A stretch of DNA of 64,000 bases. Origin: Paracoccus solventivorans. GTDB taxonomy: Bacteria; Pseudomonadota; Alphaproteobacteria; Rhodobacterales; Rhodobacteraceae. The notes beneath the pieces are model-generated. The model worked only from the letters and a program-made list of their open reading frames with translations. It ran no database searches and had not been told where the DNA came from. The stretch covers positions 124,001-188,000 of the forward strand of contig NZ_FRCK01000003.1 in assembly GCF_900142875.1 (NCBI RefSeq), written 5' to 3'. Made by a program: the position numbers and the translations under genes. Below are positions 14,876-23,902 of the stretch, one piece after another. The number at the start of each line of letters is the position of its first letter. Position 1 is the first letter of the stretch.

Positions 14876-15973
14876 CTACACCTCGAACAACTCGCGGAAC
14901 TGCCGGGGCTGGCAGCGCAGGTATTGCGGCGCGGCCTTGACGCTTGCGCCCAGATGTGCGGCGGCGTGCCAGGGCCAGCGCGGGTCGTAAAGCACCGTGC
15001 GGGCCAGCGCGACCAGATCGGCGTCGTTGGTGGCGACGATCGCCTCGGCCTGGTCGTAGCCGGTGATCAGGCCGACCGCGACCACCGGGATGCCTACCGC
15101 CTGTTTCACGGCGCGGGCCAGCGGCACCTGATAGCCCGGCCCAACCGGGATCTGCTGGCGCGGGTCCAGCCCGCCGCTGGAGACGTGGATCGCGGCGCAG
15201 CCCCGTGCCTCCAGCGCCTGCGCAAAAGCCACTGTCTGGGCGATGTCCCAGCCCCCCTCGACCCAATCGGTGCCGGAGACGCGGACCGAGACCGGGCGTT
15301 CGGCGGGAAAGGCGGCGCGGACGGCATCGAACACCTCGAGCGGGAAGCGCATCCGGTTTTCCAGGCTGCCGCCATAGTCGTCGTCGCGCAGGTTCGACAG
15401 CGGCGACAGGAACTCGTGCAGCAGATAGCCGTGGGCGGCGTGGATCTGCACCGCGTCCAGCCCCAGCCGCCCGGCACGCGCGGCGGCGGCGGCGAAGGCG
15501 TCGCGCACCCGGTCGAGCCCGGCGCGGTCCAGCGCCTGGGGCGGGTTCTCGCCCTGCTGGAACGCTGCGGCGCTGGGGGCGACCGTCTGCCAGCCGTTCG
15601 GATGATCGGGCGCGATCTGCCCGCCGCCCAGCCACGGCAGGTCGGTCGAGGCCTTGCGCCCGGCGTGGGCCAGCTGGATGGCGATGGGCATGTCGGACCA
15701 GCGGCGCACGCCCTCCAGCGTGCGGGCCAGCGCCGATTCGGTCCGGTCGTCCCACAGCCCGACATCGGCGTAGGAGATGCGGCCCTCGGGCAGGACGGCG
15801 GTGGCCTCGATGGTCAGCAGCGCCGCGCCGGACAGCGCCAGCTGGCCCAGATGGATCAGGTGCCAGTCGGTGGTGCAGCCGTCCTCGGCTGAATATTGGC
15901 ACATCGGCGCGATGACGATGCGATTGGAAAGCTGCAGGCCGCCGACCGAAAGCGGGGTGAACAGACGGGGCAT
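14876..15973 (-). CDS. NADH:flavin oxidoreductase, old yellow enzyme of the YqjM/NamA class
   Basis: 365 residues with GAAGGAGAG upstream of the ATG. RIVIAPMCQYSAEDG carries the Cys used by the YqjM class to tune the flavin. LTIEATAVLPEGRIS, AIQLAHAGRKAS, QIHAAHGYLLHEFLSP and GLITGYDQAEAIV are FMN-binding and active-site landmarks of the TIM barrel. It reduces activated C=C bonds of enals, enones or nitro compounds using NAD(P)H. It is monocistronic. Confidence 0.93.
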   Translation of the reverse strand: MPRLFTPLSVGGLQLSNRIVIAPMCQYSAEDGCTTDWHLIHLGQLALSGAALLTIEATAVLPEGRISYADVGLWDDRTESALARTLEGVRRWSDMPIAIQLAHAGRKASTDLPWLGGGQIAPDHPNGWQTVAPSAAAFQQGENPPQALDRAGLDRVRDAFAAAAARAGRLGLDAVQIHAAHGYLLHEFLSPLSNLRDDDYGGSLENRMRFPLEVFDAVRAAFPAERPVSVRVSGTDWVEGGWDIAQTVAFAQALEARGCAAIHVSSGGLDPRQQIPVGPGYQVPLARAVKQAVGIPVVAVGLITGYDQAEAIVATNDADLVALARTVLYDPRWPWHAAAHLGASVKAAPQYLRCQPRQFRELFEV

Positions 15974-16141
15974 CGGGCTCTCCTTCAGGCGGGGGCGGGG
16001 CAAGGGGGGATGTGGTCCCGATGCGACCGCGAGGTCAAGCCCGGCCCGCGGCGCAGCCCGTCATATGCGACCGATCCCGGCAAAACCCGGCCTTGGAAAG
16101 CCCGGCCGAACGCAGGCTGGTCCCCGCTCGGGCGGCAGAGA

Positions 16142-16555
16142 TCAGTCCCAGTCCTTCAGGCTGTTGATGCCGCCATAGCCGCGCACCCCGGACAGGTCGA
16201 AGTCCAGCCCCGCGTCCACGTAGGGCGCCCAGAGCCCGGCGGTGCCGATGACCGAGCCGGTCGCGGCCGACCAGCCGACCCCGGCCTCGATCATCCGGTC
16301 GCTCTTGCCGCGCACGCCCACCAGCTTGGCGCTGCCGAAGGACAGCCCGTGGGCCAGCGGCAGATGCACCGAGGCTTTCGCCCCGCGCGCGTCCCCGTCG
16401 GAATCCAGCCGGATCCTGGCGATGCCCAGCACCCCTTCCGGGGTCGAGCCGTAGCTGTCGAAGCTCCAGTTGAAGCCGATGAAGCCCCGGGTCTCGGCCC
16501 CGGCCGGCAGCGCGGTCAGCAGGGCGATGGCGGTGGCGGCGGCGACGGCGCGCAT
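16142..16555 (-). CDS. Small exported protein, unknown family
   Basis: 137 residues. A clear signal peptide (MRAVAAATAIALLTALPAGA) is followed by a Gly-rich, strand-like sequence with alternating hydrophobic residues (GFIGFNWSFDSYGSTPEGVL; AGVGWSAATGSVIGTAGLW), suggestive of a small periplasmic or outer-membrane beta protein. GAGG lies about 6 bases upstream of the ATG. No family is recognised. Confidence 0.6.
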   Translation of the reverse strand: MRAVAAATAIALLTALPAGAETRGFIGFNWSFDSYGSTPEGVLGIARIRLDSDGDARGAKASVHLPLAHGLSFGSAKLVGVRGKSDRMIEAGVGWSAATGSVIGTAGLWAPYVDAGLDFDLSGVRGYGGINSLKDWD

Positions 16556-16680
16556 ATTGACCTCGTTCGTTTTTCTCGCGGGCAAGGTGACGAAACCGGG
16601 CCGGCAGGTCAACCGTGGCCGAATGCAGCGGCCGCGCCCGGCGGGGACCGGGCGCGGCATCTGATGCGGGGGGCAGCGGC

Positions 16681-17184
16681 TCAGGCGGCGCGTTCGGGCA
16701 GTTCCAGCCCCAGCCAGTCCTGATAGAAGCTGTCGATGTCGGGCTCGAAATCGTGGATCACCGGATACCACGGGGTCGGCGCCTCGACATCCAGCAGGTC
16801 GCCGGACAGCGGGCAATAGTATTCGCGGATCACCTGCCAGCTGGTGGTGGGGGCCATGAGCCGGGGATAAAGCTCCTCCATCTCTGCGTCGGTTTCGCGG
16901 ACATGCATCACCGCGTGCAGTTTCCAGTTGTCGCGCCAGTCGCAGAACTCATGCCCGGCCAGGCTTTTCACCACCCATTTCCTGTCCGACTTGCGCTGGA
17001 CGATGAACAGCTTGGGGCCCAGCGGCAGGATGATGCGGTCGTCCCACGGCACCTGTTCCTGCAGGATTTCCAGGTAGATCTGGAAGCGCTCCTTGTCCTT
17101 GGGGGTGGACAGCATGGTGTGCAGGGTGTCGCGGTCGATGGTGCCTTCCACCAGGTCCCGGATCTTGTTCTTCGTGTAAGCCAT
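16681..17184 (-). CDS. acxC: Acetone carboxylase gamma subunit
   Basis: 167 residues, the standard length. Recognisable sequence includes PWDDRIILPLGPKLFIVQRK, HEFCDWRDNWKLHAVMHVRE and EYYCPLSGDLLDVEAPTPWY; the conserved Cys residues fit the small metal-binding gamma subunit. Acetone carboxylase (alpha2-beta2-gamma2) makes acetoacetate from acetone and bicarbonate with two phosphoanhydride cleavages. It is the last gene of the acxABC operon and is separated from acxB by a stem-loop. Confidence 0.95.
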   Translation of the reverse strand: MAYTKNKIRDLVEGTIDRDTLHTMLSTPKDKERFQIYLEILQEQVPWDDRIILPLGPKLFIVQRKSDRKWVVKSLAGHEFCDWRDNWKLHAVMHVRETDAEMEELYPRLMAPTTSWQVIREYYCPLSGDLLDVEAPTPWYPVIHDFEPDIDSFYQDWLGLELPERAA

Positions 17185-17210
17185 CGTGATTTCCTTTCGG
17201 GTTCAAGGGG

Positions 17211-17234
17211 GTGCCGCCCGCCAGGGGGCGGCAC
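17211..17234 (-). other. Stem-loop between acxB and acxC
   Basis: GTGCCGCCC pairs with GGGCGGCAC around a 6-base loop in the 56-base gap between acxB and acxC. No T run follows. It may protect or separate the acxC part of the mRNA; this is inference. Confidence 0.5.
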
Positions 17235-17240
17235 GCGGCA

Positions 17241-19550
17241 TCACTCGTCGACGAACTTGACCGTGCGGACATCCGGCAGTTCCGAGATGTCCATCGAGTA
17301 TTCGCGCCCGTAGGAGGGGATCGGCAGGTCGGCCTCCTGCAGCTGCCAGTCGGCGGGCAGGTCCCAGAACTTGCGGAAGCTTTCCTCGAAGCGCGGGCCC
17401 AGCTTGAAGCTGGCGGCGAACATCTGCTGGACATGGACGCCGGCGTCCTTGGCCAGGATGCGTTCGCGCTCTTTGGCCATCCAGTCGCGGGTCGGAACCG
17501 CGCGGGCCAGCCGCTGCTTGCGGATTTCCGCGCGGCGCGCCTCGGTTCCGGCCTCATCGACGCCGAACAGCCCGTCTTCGCCCTTGACCAGCTTGACGCC
17601 ATAGACCGAGTTCGCAAAACGCTCGATCAGATAGCCGCCGTTCACGTCGTCGGCCACGCTTTGGGGAACGCGGTCCAGCGGGTCGCCAAAGCCCGGACCA
17701 CCGCGCATGTAGTTCAGGTAAAGATCGTAATCCTTGAACATGGCTTCGGTGGTGATGGCCTGCTTGTCGCGCTTGATCAGCGCGTCAGGGATCAGGCTGT
17801 CCCAGACCGGGTTTTCCGGGTCGTGGTCACCGCCATGCGGGATCTCGCCCCCATCCGCGATGATCTGCTTGAGGTTGGTGTCATGGGCCTCGAAGCGATA
17901 GCCCGATGCCGCCGGATAACCGCCCATCAGACCCCAGTCAGAGCTGATATGGCCGTTGCCCATGAAGAACATCGTCCAGTCCTTGGCGTTCCAGACCATG
18001 CGCAGCGACTGGAAGCCGCAGCCGCCGCGATACTTGCCCGCGCCGCCCGACGAGGCCTTGATCTCGCGCCCCAGGTAGATCAGGGGCTCGGCCAGCTCCC
18101 AGATCTCCATGTCGCCCATGTCGCCTTCCGGGTTCCAGATGGCGGCGGCGTGGCTGATCCCGTCCTTGTGGGCGCTGGCGCCCACCCCGTTGGCGGCACA
18201 TTCGAACGAGTTGACGGCGTGAACTTCGTCAAACTGGTTGAAGCCGCCGCCTTGCAGCCAGTTCGAGGTATTGGCGTTGCCGGCGTTCACTTCCTCCAGA
18301 TAGCCGCGCCCGAAATAGCTGCGTGACAGCCCGCGCCACAGCGAGGTCCAGGAACTGACCAGGAAGTGCCACGAATAGCTGAAGGCCACCCGTCGGTCGT
18401 CGGGGTTCATCCAGGTGCCCTTGGGCAGCCGGAACTCGGTCCCGTAGGCGGCGCCGTCGTTGATCATCTCGGTCGGGATCAGCGATTGCGTCATCATCAC
18501 CCAGATTCCGCTGGTGAAGCTGACCGCATGGGCGTTGTAGGTATGCCAGCCCCAACGGGACGAGCCCTCGAAGTCCAGCCGCCATGTCGCGTCGGGGCGG
18601 ATGGTGATCTCGGACGGGGTGTGCATGATCGTGTCGACCTTCGCGAAATCCGAAGGCACCCGCACATCCTCATGCTCGTAAGGCACATCGACGAAACCGA
18701 CCTGGCGATATTTGCCCGGGATGGTCATCGCCTTGATGCGGGCCTGCAGGCCCTGCCGACCGTGCTCGATCGATTCATAGGCGAATTTCATATAGGCATC
18801 GATGCCTTCGTCGGCGATGACCTGCTCGACCAGATCACGGATCATGTGGCAGCCGGCGATGCGGGTGCGTTCGTCCAGCATCCAGTAGCGCGTGGTCCGC
18901 ACCGAGCGCTGGCTTTCATGCAGCCAGTCGCGCAGCAGCGTATCGTTGATCCCGATCTTGCGGCAGGTGATCTGATAACCGTCGCCGAAGCGCTGCACCT
19001 GGCCGGTGGACATCGAGCCCGGGCCGACCGAGCCGGTGTCGATCACGTGCGTCACGCCGCCGACCCAGCCGATCAGCTTGCCCTCGTGGAACAGCGGCAC
19101 GATGGTGTGGATGTCGCAGGTATGGACGTTGCCGATCAGGTTGTCGTTGTTACAGAAAATGTCCTTGTCGTTGATGCCGGGGTTCGATTCCCAGTCGTTC
19201 TCGATCATGTACTTGATCGCCGCGCCCATGGTGCCGACGTGGATGATGATCCCGGTCGAAGTCAGGATCGCATCGCCTGCCGCGTTATAGAGCGTGAAGC
19301 AAAGCTCGCCTTCCTGTTCCACGATCGGGCTGGCCGCGATCTTCTTGGCGGTCTCGCGGGCGTCCACCACCCCGGCCCGCAGCCGCGAGAACAGCTTGTT
19401 GTACAGGATCGGCTGGCTGTCGCGCAGTTCCAGCGTCTTGATGCCGGCGTAATGGCCGGTGCGCTTGGTGGCCTCCATCAGCCGGTCGCGGTGCTGTTTC
19501 AGGGTCTCGCCGCCGCGGACGATGCCCTCGAAATTGGCTTGGATGTTCAT
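17241..19550 (-). CDS. acxB: Acetone carboxylase alpha subunit (hydantoinase B family)
   Basis: 769 residues, close to the known ~775-residue alpha subunit. HyuB-type sequence throughout: GTMGAAIKYMIENDWESNPG, NDNLIGNVHTCDIHTIVPLF, WVGGVTHVIDTGSVGPGSMS, SSGGAGKYRGGCGFQS and NYMRGGPGFGDPLDR. This subunit carries the carboxylation site and contributes the Mn centre. It lies 15 bases after acxA on the same strand. Intact and of normal length. Confidence 0.95.
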   Translation of the reverse strand: MNIQANFEGIVRGGETLKQHRDRLMEATKRTGHYAGIKTLELRDSQPILYNKLFSRLRAGVVDARETAKKIAASPIVEQEGELCFTLYNAAGDAILTSTGIIIHVGTMGAAIKYMIENDWESNPGINDKDIFCNNDNLIGNVHTCDIHTIVPLFHEGKLIGWVGGVTHVIDTGSVGPGSMSTGQVQRFGDGYQITCRKIGINDTLLRDWLHESQRSVRTTRYWMLDERTRIAGCHMIRDLVEQVIADEGIDAYMKFAYESIEHGRQGLQARIKAMTIPGKYRQVGFVDVPYEHEDVRVPSDFAKVDTIMHTPSEITIRPDATWRLDFEGSSRWGWHTYNAHAVSFTSGIWVMMTQSLIPTEMINDGAAYGTEFRLPKGTWMNPDDRRVAFSYSWHFLVSSWTSLWRGLSRSYFGRGYLEEVNAGNANTSNWLQGGGFNQFDEVHAVNSFECAANGVGASAHKDGISHAAAIWNPEGDMGDMEIWELAEPLIYLGREIKASSGGAGKYRGGCGFQSLRMVWNAKDWTMFFMGNGHISSDWGLMGGYPAASGYRFEAHDTNLKQIIADGGEIPHGGDHDPENPVWDSLIPDALIKRDKQAITTEAMFKDYDLYLNYMRGGPGFGDPLDRVPQSVADDVNGGYLIERFANSVYGVKLVKGEDGLFGVDEAGTEARRAEIRKQRLARAVPTRDWMAKERERILAKDAGVHVQQMFAASFKLGPRFEESFRKFWDLPADWQLQEADLPIPSYGREYSMDISELPDVRTVKFVDE

Positions 19551-19565
19551 TGGTCTTTCCTCCCC

Positions 19566-21719
19566 TCAGACTTCTTTCAGGTGGAACAGGCGGTGGCCGT
19601 CCAGGAACGTCTCGAAGCCGCCGGGCACCACCAGCGTGGTAGCGTCGGATTCGATGATCGCGGGGCCGGTGATGCGGTTGCCGGGTTGCAGCGTTTCCAT
19701 CTGGTACAGCTGCGCATCCACCCATTTCTTGTGGCGGTAGAACTTGCGCGTGCCCAGTTTCGCGCCCTCGGGCGGGATTTCCGGGCCCAGCTCTTCATGC
19801 GGGATCTTGGGCTTCTGGATCGGCACCATGCCGCGCATGATCGCGCCGGTGACCGAATACCCCAGCTCGGGCGAGCGGGCCGAGGCGGCATAGACCCGGC
19901 CGTAGGTGTCGTTGAACGCCTCGACCAGCTTGTCCCAGTCCTCGGCGGTCGCGGCCGACGAGATCGGGGATTCGATTTCAAGGTCGTTCAGCTGGCCGCG
20001 ATACTGCATCCGGAACCCGGGTTGCAGCGTCACCTTGTCGGCGGAATAGCCGTTGATGGCGAACTCTTCGAGCACGCGCTCTTTCAGCTCGTCCCAGGCC
20101 GCCTGCAGGATGCGGGCCTGATCGGCCTTGGCGCCGTCGGCGGCATCGGTGGCGATGTTGATGTCCAGCGACTTGTCGTAGCGGTATTCGAAATCCGCCG
20201 CCGCGCAGCCGAATGCGCTGAAGCCCGCGGCCCAGGCCGGGATGATGATGTCCTCGAACCCCATCCCCTGCGTATAGCCGTAGGTGTGGACCGGCCCCGC
20301 GCCGCCGTAGCTGAAGCAGACGAAGTTGCTGGGGCTCGACCCCTTGCCCGAGATCATCGAGCGCACATAGTCGCGCAGGTCGCTGTCCAGCAGTTCGATC
20401 ACCCCGGCGGCGGCATCCTCGACCGACAGGCCCAGCGGGTCGGCCACCTGTTCCTTCATCGCGTTCCAGGCGCGCTCGCGGTCCAGCTTGACCTGCCCGC
20501 CCAGGAAGTTGTCGGGGTTCAGATAGCCCAGGATGACGTGGCAGTCGGAAATGGTGACGGTTTCCACCCCGGAATCCGCCCAGCAGACGCCGACGCGATA
20601 GCCGGCGCTGTCCGGGCCCAGCTTGATCGCCTTGGTGTAGGGGTCCAGCCGGATATAGGTGCCGGCGCCCGACCCGACCGAATCCATCGCCACCAGCGGC
20701 AGCGACAGCACCAGCCGCGCCATGTCGGGGTCGTTCTTGATGGTCAGCTCGTTCTGGGTGATCAACGCCACGTCGAACGAGGTGCCGCCGATGTCGGTGC
20801 AGGCGATGTTGGAATAGCCCAGCGTCTCGCCCAGGTATTTCGCCCCGATCACGCCGCCGATGGGGCCGGACACGATGGTGCGCGCCAACTCCTTGGCCTT
20901 CCAGCTGATGGTGCCGCCGTGGGTGGCCATCACCCGCATGTCGAACTTTGCGCCATGTTCCTGGAACGCGGCCGAGATCTGCTTGAGCGACTTGCGCGAG
21001 GGTTCCGCCGCGAACGCCTCGAGCACGGTGGTATTGGTGCGGTGGGTTTCCTTGCGCAGCGGGTAATAGTCGACCGAGGCGAACACCGGGATGTCCTTGC
21101 CCGCGGCCTTGACCTCTTCCAGCACGATGTCGCGGACGCGGCGCTCATGCGTGGGGTTCTTGTAGCTGTGCAGGAACGAGATCACGATCCCTTCCACATC
21201 CTGCTCGATCAGCTCGCGCGCGGCTTTCCTTGCGCCCTCCTCGCGCAGGGGGATCACCACGGTGCCGAACATGTCCACGCGTTCCATCACGCCGCGGGTC
21301 AGGTGGCGGGGCACCAGCGGATCGTCGTAGTAATGGGTGTTCAGGTGGATGCGGTCCTCGTAGGCAAAGCCCAGATAGGCCTGGATCGCGCGGCCCATGC
21401 GGTGGAAATCTTCCATCCCCGCATTGACGATCAGCCCGGTGCGCAGCCCCTTGCGCTGCACCACGCGGTTCAGCATCGCGGTGCCGGAATAGACCCCGGT
21501 CTGCAACGAGGCCAGCGCGTCGGACAGGTTCAGCCCCCAGGCCTCGAGCCCCTCGCGCGAGGATTCGATCAGCCCGATGGATTCGTCCTGCGGCGTCGAT
21601 TGCGCCTTGCCCACGACGAAATCGCCGTCGGCATCCACGAAGAATGTGTCCGTCATGGTCCCGCCGGCGTCGATGCCCAGCACCTGCACGGACCGCTTGT
21701 TCTTGCTGTCAAGTGGCAC
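19566..21719 (-). CDS. acxA: Acetone carboxylase beta subunit (hydantoinase A family)
   Basis: 717 residues, the exact usual length. It opens with VLGIDAGGTMTDTFFVDADG, the ATP-binding phosphate-1 motif of the ASKHA/HyuA fold. IACTDIGGTSFDVALI is the second phosphate loop, and FVCFSYGGAGPVHTYGY the adenosine region. The subunit phosphorylates acetone and bicarbonate. It is the first structural gene of the operon, 120 bases downstream of acxR, with GGGAGGAG upstream of the ATG. Confidence 0.95.
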   Translation of the reverse strand: MPLDSKNKRSVQVLGIDAGGTMTDTFFVDADGDFVVGKAQSTPQDESIGLIESSREGLEAWGLNLSDALASLQTGVYSGTAMLNRVVQRKGLRTGLIVNAGMEDFHRMGRAIQAYLGFAYEDRIHLNTHYYDDPLVPRHLTRGVMERVDMFGTVVIPLREEGARKAARELIEQDVEGIVISFLHSYKNPTHERRVRDIVLEEVKAAGKDIPVFASVDYYPLRKETHRTNTTVLEAFAAEPSRKSLKQISAAFQEHGAKFDMRVMATHGGTISWKAKELARTIVSGPIGGVIGAKYLGETLGYSNIACTDIGGTSFDVALITQNELTIKNDPDMARLVLSLPLVAMDSVGSGAGTYIRLDPYTKAIKLGPDSAGYRVGVCWADSGVETVTISDCHVILGYLNPDNFLGGQVKLDRERAWNAMKEQVADPLGLSVEDAAAGVIELLDSDLRDYVRSMISGKGSSPSNFVCFSYGGAGPVHTYGYTQGMGFEDIIIPAWAAGFSAFGCAAADFEYRYDKSLDINIATDAADGAKADQARILQAAWDELKERVLEEFAINGYSADKVTLQPGFRMQYRGQLNDLEIESPISSAATAEDWDKLVEAFNDTYGRVYAASARSPELGYSVTGAIMRGMVPIQKPKIPHEELGPEIPPEGAKLGTRKFYRHKKWVDAQLYQMETLQPGNRITGPAIIESDATTLVVPGGFETFLDGHRLFHLKEV

Positions 21720-21796
21720 GTCTCACTCCTCCCTTTGACCGGCCCGCCATGGCTGGCGGGTCGGGGTCAGGATGGAATCAGGCGTGATCGGCGGGG

Positions 21797-21813
21797 TGTC
21801 CGATATTCGGACA
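21797..21813. promoter_or_regulatory. Palindrome in the acxR-acxA gap, candidate AcxR site
   Basis: TGTCCGATATTCGGACA is a perfect 7+7 inverted repeat with a 3-base centre, 78 bases before the acxA ATG. A further half site (GGACA) lies at 21820. Its position in the promoter region of acxABC makes it the obvious candidate for the upstream activator site; no -24/-12 element is seen nearby. Confidence 0.5.
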
Positions 21814-21841
21814 GGCTGACGGACATGCTGCGGACGCGAGC

Positions 21842-23635
21842 CTAGGGCTTGCTGCGCGGCCGCGCGATCCCGTAGGCGTCAAGCTTGAGATAGAGGGTCG
21901 AGCGTGCGATCCCCAGCCGCCGCGCGGCCTCGGTCATGTTGCCGGCGGTGGCGTCCAGCGCGGCGATGATCTCGGCCTTTTCGACGTCGAGCAGGCTGTC
22001 CTCGCGCAGGGGCTCGGCCGGGGGACGGCCGATTTCCGGCGGCAGGTCGCGGGCGTCGATCAACGCGCTGCGCGACAGCGCCGACTGGGCCGAGACCAGA
22101 TTCTGCATCTCGCGCAGGTTGCCGGGCCAGGAATGCGCGCGCAGCACCGCCATGGCGCCGGCGGTGAAGCGCAGCTCGCGCCCGCCGTTTTCCAGCCGGT
22201 GCCGGGCCAGGATCGCCTGCAGATACAGCGGGATTTCCGCCGGGCGGTCGCGCAGCGGCGGGATGGTCAGCCGGGCGCCGGCGATGCGATAGTAAAGCTC
22301 GCGGTGCAGGCTGCCGTCCTGCATCATCTGGAACAGCGATCGCGAGGCCAGGGTGATGACCCGGCAGCCGGCGCGCTCGGCGGTCTCGATCACGCTCAGC
22401 AGCAGCTTCTGCACCGCCGGGCTGGCGCGGCCGGGGCTGTCGAGGCACAGCGTGCCGCCGTCAAGCGCCAGCGCCCCGCGCGCCAGGTCCGCGCGCAGCC
22501 CCTCGTCCGACAGCAGCGCGCATTCCAGCATGGTGAAGCGGCCGGCGCGGGCGGCGGACGAAGCGTCGTGCATGGCGCGGGCAAGCGTGGCCTTGCCGGT
22601 GCCGGTCTCGCCTTCGATCAGGATCGGCAGGCTGGTGTCCAGCAGCCGCTGCGCCTGCGCCACCAGCTCGGCCATGGTGGCGCCGGTGCGGCCCAGCTGC
22701 GGCAGGTCCAGCGCCTCGGGCTTGCGCCGGGTGCGCCGGGCTTTCAGCGAGATCACCACCCCGATCGCGTCGGCACGCGGCTCGATCACGTCCAGCGCCG
22801 CGTCGGGCAGATGGCCGGCCAGCGCTTCGGCGGCGCGGTCGGCGCCCAGCTCGATCAGCTCGGGCAGGCGCTGGCGCAGCCCGGCCAGCGCCTGCGAAAA
22901 CTCGGGCGCATGGGCGAACTCGCCCGATGAAAAGATCTCGGCGCCGGTGCGGTCCAGCAGCAGCACCGGTTCCGACAGGCGGCGCTGGTGCAGACATTGC
23001 AGCAGCAGCTGGCGGTCCTGCGCCAGCCGGTGGGCCAGCTCGCTTTCCACCTGCAGCGCGAAGGCCGAGGAAAGCGCCGTGCTGCCCGGCTGTTTCTGCC
23101 CCGCCGACCACGAGATGTTCAGCACCCCCAGCAGCTGCCCGGTGCCGGGGTCCTTGATCGGGCTGGCCGCGCAGTTCCAGCGCTGGATTTCCTCGAAGAA
23201 ATGTTCCGGCCCGTCGACCTGCACCGAGCGGCCCAGGTGGATCGCGGTGCCGATGGCGTTGGTGCCGATGGCGGTTTCGGACCATTTTCCGCCCAGATGC
23301 AGGTGGTTTTCCCGGCCGCGGGCGATGGTGTCCGAATCACCCGCCGCATCCAGCACCACGCAATCGTGATCGCACAGCAGCAGCATGTTGCCGGACTGGC
23401 GCAGCAGGAAATCGGCCTTGGACAGCGCGGCCTGTGCCGCCTGCCGCAGGCGCCGGGCGCGGGTCCGGGTTGTATGCAGGTCGTCAGGCGCCAGCATCGG
23501 GGCGTATTTCGGCGAAGCCATGGCCAGCTTTGACGAGCGTTTCCAGCTTTGCAACACGACTTCGCGGATGCTGGGAGGCACCCGCCCGACAGCACGAAAA
23601 CTTTCCCAATCGGATTTCGAAATGCTGGCGACCAT
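21842..23635 (-). CDS. acxR: AcoR-family activator of acetone carboxylase genes, degenerate AAA+ domain
   Basis: 597 residues from the ATG at 23635 (GGGAGGGG upstream); the frame extends far upstream only as shadow. The N-terminal ~300 residues are a GAF-type sensor (NMLLLCDHDCVVLDAAGD, WSETAIGTNAIGTAIHLG) of the AcoR class. The AAA+ domain has Walker A GETGTGKATLARAMHD. The GAFTGA loop is absent, and Walker B reads GGTLCLDSPG with Ser in place of the usual Glu. A Fis-type helix-turn-helix (NMTEAARRLGIARSTLYLKL) ends the protein. It likely activates acxABC in response to acetone or an alcohol. The missing loop argues against sigma-54 contact. Confidence 0.88.
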   Translation of the reverse strand: MVASISKSDWESFRAVGRVPPSIREVVLQSWKRSSKLAMASPKYAPMLAPDDLHTTRTRARRLRQAAQAALSKADFLLRQSGNMLLLCDHDCVVLDAAGDSDTIARGRENHLHLGGKWSETAIGTNAIGTAIHLGRSVQVDGPEHFFEEIQRWNCAASPIKDPGTGQLLGVLNISWSAGQKQPGSTALSSAFALQVESELAHRLAQDRQLLLQCLHQRRLSEPVLLLDRTGAEIFSSGEFAHAPEFSQALAGLRQRLPELIELGADRAAEALAGHLPDAALDVIEPRADAIGVVISLKARRTRRKPEALDLPQLGRTGATMAELVAQAQRLLDTSLPILIEGETGTGKATLARAMHDASSAARAGRFTMLECALLSDEGLRADLARGALALDGGTLCLDSPGRASPAVQKLLLSVIETAERAGCRVITLASRSLFQMMQDGSLHRELYYRIAGARLTIPPLRDRPAEIPLYLQAILARHRLENGGRELRFTAGAMAVLRAHSWPGNLREMQNLVSAQSALSRSALIDARDLPPEIGRPPAEPLREDSLLDVEKAEIIAALDATAGNMTEAARRLGIARSTLYLKLDAYGIARPRSKP

Positions 23636-23902
23636 CAGCCCCTCCCCTGACAAACGGTCCGTGCACTCGCGATTATCTTGCACAGGGGCCGCAGTGCCGC
23701 AACGATTCATCCCGGCGCGGGCGGCGCGCCGCCGGTGCGGGGACGGGTGCGCGACGGGCGGCCACATATCGACGCAGGCGGCGCGATGCTCTGGCCACGG
23801 GCGGGGGCGGGGGTATTCTGGGGCGGGCGCATCATCCGGCCGCGCCAAAGCGGCCGCGGCCGGCATCCGGCGCCCGAGCACCCGGCAACCACGGAGATTT
23901 CC

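Noticed and set aside
12110..15892. Plus-strand open frame of about 1260 codons
   Set aside because: It runs antisense through the DoxX, DUF4142, cytochrome and old yellow enzyme genes, all of which have recognisable motifs and ribosome sites.
21720..21841. Sigma-54 (-24/-12) promoter before acxA
   Set aside because: I looked for TGGCAC-N5-TTGC on the minus strand and found no acceptable match.
18366..21845. Very long plus-strand open frame (over 1100 codons) opposite acxA-acxB
   Set aside because: It is antisense to two well-conserved acetone carboxylase genes. GC-rich codon bias leaves the opposite strand open; the translation shows no domain.
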